From a virus, in the IMG/VR virus record IMGVR_UViG_3300046727_000708, positions 1 to 26,834 of that record: a stretch of DNA of 26,834 nt. The stretch is one strand, 5' to 3'. Below the pieces are notes generated by a model. It ran no database searches, had not been told where the DNA came from, and worked only from the letters and a program-made list of their open reading frames with translations. Shown in pieces: positions 15,073 to 21,798 of this stretch. A program made the translations under genes and the position numbers. The first letter of the stretch is position 1. Each line of letters begins with the position of its first letter.

Positions 15073-16956
15073 ATGCCGAATTACGTCAAAGAGTATCTCG
15101 TAAGGTTGGGCTTCGAGCCTGACCAGACGGCCTTCCGGCAACTCGACTCGGTCATGGTGCAGGCCGAGGCCACGGTTAACCGGCACACCTGGGGGATGAC
15201 GGGGAATATCCTCAAGGCGCAGGTGGCGATCGTCACCTCCTTCGCTACGGTCTCGACCGCGATCCTCGCCATGGCCGACAAGATCGCCATGACCGATCAG
15301 AAATACCGTCTGATGGGCCAGCGGATGATGATGACGACCGAGTCGGCCCGCAAGCTGGATATGATCTCCAAGGCCTTGGGTACGACGCTCGAGGAGGCGT
15401 CCTGGGACCCGGAAGTCCACGCATCCTGGTTGGAGATGGCGGCGCGGATCGACAAAGTAACCGAGTCGCTAGGCCTGTTCAGCGGCGGCAAGGGCGAGGC
15501 GAACCTGAAGGCGATCCGCGGCGTCCACAACGCGTTCGCCCAGATTGGTGTGGACCTGAAGCTCCTGGGAATAGGCTTTGTGTCCAACCTGTTCGATAAG
15601 CTGTTCCCCAAAGGCGACGCGACCGATAGGATCAAGACCTGGCTCGACTGGTTCGAATCGAGCATCCCGCGCTGGAGCAACAAGCTGGCCACGCACGCCG
15701 CGCCGATCCTGAAGACTACCTGGCTGATCTTCAAAGACCTCGGCGAGGTGATCAAGACCGGCGCACTGGCCTTCACCAACCTGGTTGGCCTGTTCTCGGG
15801 CGACAACGACATTCAGGGTGCCACCTTTAATTTCGACAAGCTCGCGAAGGCGCTGCAGCATGTGGCTGATTTCATGAAGCGCGTCGAGGATGTCTTCATC
15901 GATGCCGAGGGCGCGATCGCTCACACCGCGGCCGCGCTGTCCATGTTCCTGCACGGCGACCTGGAAGGGGCCAGTAAACACATGGACCTGGCCGGCGAGG
16001 CGCTCGCTGGAGGCGCGCAAAAGCGCACGGCGCAGGCTAAGGGGGACGCCGCCCTGAAGGAGGAGGAAGGCGCTACCCACTGGGGAGCCACCGCGCTGCT
16101 TGGATATGGCGGGCTCAGACTCGGCAAAGGTCTGTTTAGCAAAGGAACCACTGGCCTCGCCGCGCTGCGTGGGATGATGGGCGCCGGCACGGTGGCCGAG
16201 GGCGCCGAGGGCGGCAGTATGCTGGGGATGCTGGGGCCGCTGGGTGCTCTGCTAGGCCTGGGTGGCGTAGCGGCAAACGTGGGGCATTCCGCCGACTGGA
16301 TCGCCCACTACACCTTGGATCAGCTGTTCCCTGGCAACGTGGGCGAGTACAACAAGCGTAAGTACGGCGCTCCGTCCGCAGCCGCAGCCCCAGGCGTGGC
16401 AGAAGGCCTTCCTGGCGCGCTCGCGGCGGCGATTGCACAGGTCGAGTCCGGCGGCAACCCCAACGCGCTCAACTTCCGCAACAACAATCCAGGCAACCTG
16501 CGCAGTTGGGGGGATACGCCGATGGGCGAAGGCGGCTTCGCTAAGTTCTCGACGATGGAGGCTGGCGAGCAAGCCATGATCCACCAGATCGAGAAGAATA
16601 TCGGCAGAGGCCTGACGCTGCGTGAGATGATGTCCGGCAAGAAGGGCGTCTATGGCGGCTGGGCCCCAAAAGGCGACAAGAACGATCCGGACGCCTACGC
16701 CAACACCTTGGCAAAGTGGCTGAACATCGATCCGGACGTCCCGCTCAGTCAGCTGCAGAAGTCAGGGACGGAAGTCGGACGGCCTGCCACCAGTTCGACG
16801 AAGCAGGACGTGAGCATCTCGCTGGGCGGCATCTACATCACGCGGCCGGGCGCGGAGCCGCACGAGATCCAGACGGCGGTAGCCAACGGCGTGCGCGACG
16901 GCCTGCGCGGCCAGGCGCAGTTCGACATGGCGCAGGTCGCGCCGGCCTGGGGATAA
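15073..16956 (+). CDS. Tape measure protein with C-terminal muramidase-like domain
   Basis: A 627-residue protein that sets tail length. The N-terminal 330 residues are mostly helical with a hydrophobic segment near 44-70; a Gly/Ala/Met-rich hydrophobic stretch lies near 365-410 (SMLGMLGPLGALLGLGGVAA). Residues about 447-575 form a lysozyme/transglycosylase-like domain: AIAQVESGGNPNALNFR with a candidate catalytic Glu at 458, NNNPGNL at 470-476, then EGGFAKFSTMEAGEQAM and a closing YANTLAKWLNIDPDVPL. Such domains cut peptidoglycan during DNA injection. The last 50 residues (SISLGGIYITRPGAEPHEI) look like the common tape-measure tail. The chain is short for a myovirus; at about 0.15 nm per residue the tail would be at most about 95 nm. 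Confidence 0.85.
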   Translation: MPNYVKEYLVRLGFEPDQTAFRQLDSVMVQAEATVNRHTWGMTGNILKAQVAIVTSFATVSTAILAMADKIAMTDQKYRLMGQRMMMTTESARKLDMISKALGTTLEEASWDPEVHASWLEMAARIDKVTESLGLFSGGKGEANLKAIRGVHNAFAQIGVDLKLLGIGFVSNLFDKLFPKGDATDRIKTWLDWFESSIPRWSNKLATHAAPILKTTWLIFKDLGEVIKTGALAFTNLVGLFSGDNDIQGATFNFDKLAKALQHVADFMKRVEDVFIDAEGAIAHTAAALSMFLHGDLEGASKHMDLAGEALAGGAQKRTAQAKGDAALKEEEGATHWGATALLGYGGLRLGKGLFSKGTTGLAALRGMMGAGTVAEGAEGGSMLGMLGPLGALLGLGGVAANVGHSADWIAHYTLDQLFPGNVGEYNKRKYGAPSAAAAPGVAEGLPGALAAAIAQVESGGNPNALNFRNNNPGNLRSWGDTPMGEGGFAKFSTMEAGEQAMIHQIEKNIGRGLTLREMMSGKKGVYGGWAPKGDKNDPDAYANTLAKWLNIDPDVPLSQLQKSGTEVGRPATSSTKQDVSISLGGIYITRPGAEPHEIQTAVANGVRDGLRGQAQFDMAQVAPAWG

Positions 16957-16957
16957 T

Positions 16958-17851
16958 ATGGCCGACTTCGAAACTTACGCAGTCAAAATTGCCTCCGCGC
17001 TGTCGCAGGTCTACTGGGCGCTGGGCGCTACCAGGAACGCCTTGGTCCCGCCTCGTGGCGGTCCTTACCGCCCTCCGCAGTGGGTCAAACAGAAGCCGGC
17101 GCTGACCCTGATCCCGCATCCGCTCCGGCCTCCGCAGAACTCTGCCGCGGAGCAGGGATTTACCGACCAATTCGGCCAATTCATACCCAATCCTAGTTTC
17201 GACCCCACGGCGGCAGCGAGGGAGGAGGCGCGGCTGAAACCGCCTACCTACGTGTTCGACAGCGTGATCCGCGCCGATCACGAGACGCAGTCCATCATCA
17301 CCCTCAACCCCGTGCAAAACGGTTCTCCCATCGCGGATCATGCCTACGTGCTGCCGCCGCGGCTTACTGTCGAGATCGCGATGAGCGATGCCATGCAGGA
17401 GTACACCGTGGGGCAGTGGTCCGGCGGGCCATCCAAAAGCGTCAATGCCTATCTGACCTTAGTCGGCTTCCAGCGGCAGCGGATGCGGTTGTCGGTCGCC
17501 ACCCGCATGAACCAGTACGACGACATGCTGATCAGCGATATCCGCTGCGAGGAAACCAGAGAGACCCGGTACGCCGGGAAGTTCGTTGTCACCTTCACAA
17601 AAATCCAATTTGCGCAGATCGAGTTAATCCAATCGACCGTCAATTACGCCACCATGGGTGACGGCCTGGATTCCTCGCGGGCCGATGCGACCGCCGCGAC
17701 GACCGGAGGTCCGGTGCAGCCGGGGCCGATCCCGGCAGCGATCCAATCGCAGAACTCCGCGCCCGGGACGATAGCCGCAGTCGTGCCGATCATCGCGCGA
17801 CGCTATTCCGTTCCAGGGGCCGGACATTTCGGCAGCCTGCCCATCTTCTAA
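16958..17851 (+). CDS. Dit-like baseplate / distal tail protein
   Basis: A 297-residue protein starting one base after the tape-measure stop. The N-terminal 95 residues are Pro-rich and probably an extended arm. Residues about 98-235 match the Dit-like N-terminal domain pattern: VFDSVIRADHETQSIITLNP, VQNGSPIADHAYVLPPRLTV and EIAMSD, then a KFVVTFTKIQFAQIELI strand pair. Such proteins connect the tube end to the baseplate hub. The C-terminal 60 residues are low-complexity Ala/Thr/Pro/Gly. Position after the tape measure is as expected. Confidence 0.75.
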   Translation: MADFETYAVKIASALSQVYWALGATRNALVPPRGGPYRPPQWVKQKPALTLIPHPLRPPQNSAAEQGFTDQFGQFIPNPSFDPTAAAREEARLKPPTYVFDSVIRADHETQSIITLNPVQNGSPIADHAYVLPPRLTVEIAMSDAMQEYTVGQWSGGPSKSVNAYLTLVGFQRQRMRLSVATRMNQYDDMLISDIRCEETRETRYAGKFVVTFTKIQFAQIELIQSTVNYATMGDGLDSSRADATAATTGGPVQPGPIPAAIQSQNSAPGTIAAVVPIIARRYSVPGAGHFGSLPIF

Positions 17852-17855
17852 CATT

Positions 17856-18026
17856 ATGGAAATCCCAATCCCCATCATCAGGAAACCGATAGGTTCCGGC
17901 AATCTGGTAAAGGCCGCGCTGTCTAGCGTCGGCGTCCATCAGAAACCCGGCAACTGTAAGTGCGCCAAGAGGCAGGCGGCGATGAACCGGACGGTGACGT
18001 TCGTGCCAGCCAAGGCAGGGAAATAA
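17856..18026 (+). CDS. Small CxC-motif protein
   Basis: A 56-residue basic protein, too short for most gene callers. ATG 17856 lies five bases after the previous stop, and its own stop is one base before the next ATG. The end reads VGVHQKPGNCKCAKRQAAMN then RTVTFVPAKAGK, with cysteines at 34 and 36. This cysteine pair followed by basic residues and a Met/Leu-Asn helix resembles short proteins found in tail operons of other phages. A metal-binding knuckle from two chains is possible but speculative. The tight spacing strongly favours translation. Confidence 0.65.
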   Translation: MEIPIPIIRKPIGSGNLVKAALSSVGVHQKPGNCKCAKRQAAMNRTVTFVPAKAGK

Positions 18027-18027
18027 C

Positions 18028-19839
18028 ATGGCGATCGTGATTCCGCCCGGGACATTGTTCGGCGACTCCGTCTCGCAGAACGCATACGGGTTTGAGTATC
18101 TAGGCAACTTATACCTGTTCACCTGGCGGGGCGACAGCGATGTCTTAACGATTGACAACCAGTTCAGGTGCCTAAAATCGGCCGATGGCGGGGCAACGTG
18201 GACGGAAATTGTCGGCCCGCAGTGGCCGTTTACCCTTGGGGGCACTCTCAACGCCGGGTGGGATATTGCCTTCACCGTTGCCCGCGACGGCGCTAGTGTG
18301 ATTCTGTTGTGGGTCAATGCGACCAAGGATGTTACCCATTTCTTCTGGAGTGGCTTCACTATTTCCAAGGTGGTCTTTGATCTGGTCGGCGGTTCGTGGG
18401 GAAGCGTCAGCACGACAGCCGCGCCATTCATCGACATGATGGATACGACTGATTCCGGCGGCACGGGCGTGGGCGACCACTCCAACCGCTGCACGATTCA
18501 CTTGATCGTGCGCGGCCCCGGAGACTATCTGGTCTATGTCCCTGGCGCGATGAGCGGGACACTCCCGGCGCAGCGGGGAACCGCTACGGTAGTGACGTAT
18601 AACGGTTCAACCTTCGGCAGCGCGATGCCCATTCCAGGGCAGGTGGGCGGCAGGTGGTACCAGCCATGCGGTTCCGTATACGATCCGGCATCGGGCAACA
18701 CGCACTTTCTGATGGTAAGCGGCGGATCACAGTCCAGCCTGCACCATGTGGCGATGGATTCCGGCAACAGCTATGGGACGACTTCCCTGGTGATCGATTC
18801 CAGCGTCTCTCCAGGCGATATGAATGCCGGTCAGAACACCGGGCCGGACGGAGTCTCGCAGCCGATTATCTACCTGGACGGCGCAACCCGGAAGGTGGCG
18901 TTCGTAAGCAGCGTGTTCGGCGTAGCTCCCTACCCGATCTTTGTGCGGTTCTTCAGCGCCACCGAAACACTGAATCCTACCTTTACGCAGTCGGATATCA
19001 GTACAGATCAAGCCGTTGTTCCGCTTGACATTCCACACTTTGCCTCGCATGCCGAGATGTTCTCTTTGGCGGCGAACAGCAATACTCTCATCGTCACATG
19101 GGTGTCGTTCACCGGATCCTTCTCCTATGACGCAGTGTCAGATGTCTACTCCACGACGAGTCCGGCCACCGGAACTCCCGTCTGGACAACGCCGGTCTCC
19201 GTGATCCCGACGCCGGCTCCTATCACGACGATTAGCGGCCTTTCAGCCTATGTTAATGTGCAGGGGCTGGCGTTCCCCATGGCGGGCGGGTTTGGTGTAG
19301 TGGGGCACGCTCAACAGCTCAGCAACTTTCCGCCTTTCCTTGTTACCCAATTCAGCTTCGTCTCGGCTCCATCGCCGCCTACGATAGAATGCGGCGATCC
19401 TCCGGATGGCGCGGTCGGCACTCCTTACGATCACACCCTGCCCACCACCCACGGCGGTACGTTCACGGTGGCCATAACAGGCGGAGCGCTTCCGGACGGG
19501 CTGACGATGAGCTCTTCCGGGGAGATCACCGGCACGCCCGCTTTAGCTGGCGACTTCGATTTCACCGCCGAGATTACCACGCCCGGATCGCCGCCCGAGA
19601 CCGCCTCGGTCGCTTGCGCGATCACCATCACCGGGACGGGTCCAGTCATCGAGTGCGACAGCCCTCCTGATGGGGACGTGGGCGAGCCTTACTCGCATCA
19701 CATGCTGGTGTCCGCCGGTACGGTGACGCTCACCGGAGGGGCCCTGCCGCCCGGCCTGTCGATCAGTTCCTCAGGGCTGATAACCGGCGTTCCGACGCTG
19801 CCCGGAACATTCTCTTTTACAGTGAAGACAACAGTATGA
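18028..19839 (+). CDS. Beta-propeller (BNR-like) plus He_PIG protein, array member 1
   Basis: A 603-residue protein. Residues about 1-445 look like a sialidase-type beta-propeller; an Asp-box (SADGGATW) is at 51-58. Two He_PIG immunoglobulin-like domains follow, at about 450-535 and 538-603. Each starts with a Cys (IECGDPPDGAVGTPY; IECDSPPDGDVGEPY); the first also ends with one (VACAITI). The second is cut short: the chain stops at GTFSFTVKTTV before the last strands. No signal peptide. It overlaps the next gene by ATGA. A glycan-binding baseplate fibre or receptor-binding role is likely but inferred; catalytic sialidase residues are not evident. Confidence 0.65.
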   Translation: MAIVIPPGTLFGDSVSQNAYGFEYLGNLYLFTWRGDSDVLTIDNQFRCLKSADGGATWTEIVGPQWPFTLGGTLNAGWDIAFTVARDGASVILLWVNATKDVTHFFWSGFTISKVVFDLVGGSWGSVSTTAAPFIDMMDTTDSGGTGVGDHSNRCTIHLIVRGPGDYLVYVPGAMSGTLPAQRGTATVVTYNGSTFGSAMPIPGQVGGRWYQPCGSVYDPASGNTHFLMVSGGSQSSLHHVAMDSGNSYGTTSLVIDSSVSPGDMNAGQNTGPDGVSQPIIYLDGATRKVAFVSSVFGVAPYPIFVRFFSATETLNPTFTQSDISTDQAVVPLDIPHFASHAEMFSLAANSNTLIVTWVSFTGSFSYDAVSDVYSTTSPATGTPVWTTPVSVIPTPAPITTISGLSAYVNVQGLAFPMAGGFGVVGHAQQLSNFPPFLVTQFSFVSAPSPPTIECGDPPDGAVGTPYDHTLPTTHGGTFTVAITGGALPDGLTMSSSGEITGTPALAGDFDFTAEITTPGSPPETASVACAITITGTGPVIECDSPPDGDVGEPYSHHMLVSAGTVTLTGGALPPGLSISSSGLITGVPTLPGTFSFTVKTTV

Positions 19840-21797
19840 GCGTAAGTACAGTTGGAACCACTCCCGACGGGTACGACTTCAGATACTCGCCGCACGGAAT
19901 TACCGGGCTAGAGCACGGCGGGAATCAATATGTTTTCGCCGCCGAAGGCGCAGAGAGCGGCGTTGGCGATTTACAGCTTCACGTCATCAAAAGTACGGAC
20001 AATGGCGCTACCTGGAACGATGTCGGCAGCGTCATGATCGGACCTGTTCCATCGGTAACCGTCTGTCAGGACGGCGACACGGTATATGTCCTTTCCACGG
20101 ACACTCATAACGGTGGGACGAGTGACCTTTGCGCGGCCTTGGCGGGATGGACGTTCAATCTAACCAGCGATACCTTCTCCACGATCGCCCTCTCTGGTGC
20201 TCCTCAGGTCTATAAGTTCTGGCATGGGCCTACGCCATCTGCCTATCAAATCAACAAGTGCGTCGGGTTGAGCCTGGTTCGACGTGCAGCCGGTTCGTTT
20301 TGGTTCGTTTATCAGGGTACGCCGGAAGCCATCGCCGGATCGCAGTTTGCCAGACTTTGGGTAGCGAGTTTTGATGGCTCGTCGTTTTCTGGGGCAACCG
20401 TAGTCGGTGGGCAAACTGGCAGCCTAGCGTTCAGCCAAGGCGGCGCGGCCCTCGATCCGAGCGGTAACCTGCATCTCATCCTTGGCTCGACTTCCGGCCG
20501 CAAATATTACCACATCGGGATGGACTCCGCCGGCGCATTCGGCACCTTCCAGACGATTGAAACTGACGGGTTCTTTGTCCACCTCGACCCACCGGAAGAG
20601 GTTAGCAACGTCGTTAACTTCAACCTGTCCGGGGACAAAATCGGCTTCATCGGGGTGAACAATTCAGCTTCGTCCAATGGGGATATCGTTCTCTACTACG
20701 GCGATGCCAGCCTTACTCCAACCTGGAGCACCGCGGTGGTCCATCCGGACGGCGATGTTCCGGTCGTCATCGATCCTTCCATGGGGTCTGCGCTGAGTAC
20801 GGCGATTGCGTTCACGGCGGCCACCAGTTCGTTGCACGTGTTTTGGGCAGTTTCCGGATCGACGCCCACTTGGAGTCTCTCTGGCGGGCTAGGGAGGATC
20901 TGCCACTCGTTCGCAAGCCTGGCAGCCCTGTCTTCCTGGTCCACGCCGGATGTGAACATAATGGCCCCAACGGTTGGGGATTTCTGGACAGCGGCTGTCG
21001 TCAATACCTGGCTCGGAGAATCGGTGGGGCTGGCGATTCTCGGCTGTTTCAGCGAGAACAATCTGCGCCACGAGTTGGCTTTATTTAACGCCATCACGCT
21101 ACCACACCCTCCCGCGATCGACTGCGCCTCTCCTCCCGTAGGCACGCGGGGCATCGCTTACTCCCACCAGATGACGCTCTCCGGAGGGACGGGACCCTAC
21201 ACGGTAACCGTGACAGCCGGCTCCCTCCCTGCCGGCCTTGCGATCAGCAATACGGCGCTGATTACCGGCACGCCGATGTTTGCCGGGACCGACCACTTCA
21301 CGATCCACGTTACCGACTCCTTAGGCGATACCGCCTCGGTGGATTGTGCGATCAGTGTCGGCGCTGTACCCATCTTTCTCGCTTGCGCCGATCCGCCCAA
21401 CGGCGCGGTAGGCGTGGATTACGTGCATCAGATGCTCTTGCTGGGCGGCTCCGGGCCGTTCTTTGTCCAGGTCTATATGGGCAGCCTGCCGCCTGGTCTG
21501 GAAATCGACTCGGTGGTCATGATCACGGGCGTTCCGACCACGGCCGGGACTTACCCGTTCCGGGTGAAAGTAACCGAGCTGGGCGCCTTGGGCCGGGCCA
21601 CGGAAGTGGACTGCTCGATCACTATCAGGCTGATTTCCGACCAGGTGACGTGCGAGATCACGATTCACGGTCCGCTGCAGGCCGACTGCAATAATCCGCC
21701 GCTTGCTGCCATGGGCGTGGATTACACCCACCAGTTCGACATCCGTGGCGGCGAGGGGCCGTACACTGTGGAAGTCGTGAGGGCCCTGAGTAACTAA
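19836..21797 (+). CDS. Beta-propeller (BNR-like) plus He_PIG protein, array member 2
   Basis: A 653-residue paralogue of the preceding gene. Its Asp-box (STDNGATW, 53-60) is at nearly the same position, and a middle stretch aligns (FDGSSFSGATVVGGQ and HIGMDSAGAFGT against YNGSTFGSAMPIPGQ and HVAMDSGNSYGT). Two full He_PIG domains lie at about 425-510 and 511-600, each with an N-terminal and a C-terminal Cys. An extra strand (QVTCEITIHG) repeats the end of the preceding domain, and a third He_PIG breaks off after its first half (VDYTHQFDIRGGEGPYTVEV, then stop). The next ATG is one base away, so the truncation is not a simple frameshift. Probable host-contact fibre. Confidence 0.65.
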   Translation: MSVSTVGTTPDGYDFRYSPHGITGLEHGGNQYVFAAEGAESGVGDLQLHVIKSTDNGATWNDVGSVMIGPVPSVTVCQDGDTVYVLSTDTHNGGTSDLCAALAGWTFNLTSDTFSTIALSGAPQVYKFWHGPTPSAYQINKCVGLSLVRRAAGSFWFVYQGTPEAIAGSQFARLWVASFDGSSFSGATVVGGQTGSLAFSQGGAALDPSGNLHLILGSTSGRKYYHIGMDSAGAFGTFQTIETDGFFVHLDPPEEVSNVVNFNLSGDKIGFIGVNNSASSNGDIVLYYGDASLTPTWSTAVVHPDGDVPVVIDPSMGSALSTAIAFTAATSSLHVFWAVSGSTPTWSLSGGLGRICHSFASLAALSSWSTPDVNIMAPTVGDFWTAAVVNTWLGESVGLAILGCFSENNLRHELALFNAITLPHPPAIDCASPPVGTRGIAYSHQMTLSGGTGPYTVTVTAGSLPAGLAISNTALITGTPMFAGTDHFTIHVTDSLGDTASVDCAISVGAVPIFLACADPPNGAVGVDYVHQMLLLGGSGPFFVQVYMGSLPPGLEIDSVVMITGVPTTAGTYPFRVKVTELGALGRATEVDCSITIRLISDQVTCEITIHGPLQADCNNPPLAAMGVDYTHQFDIRGGEGPYTVEVVRALSN

Positions 21798-21798
21798 C

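Noticed and set aside
21676-21797. Frameshift truncating the last He_PIG of array member 2
   Set aside because: The next gene starts one base after the stop and its sequence is a propeller, so no continuation of the domain exists in any frame.
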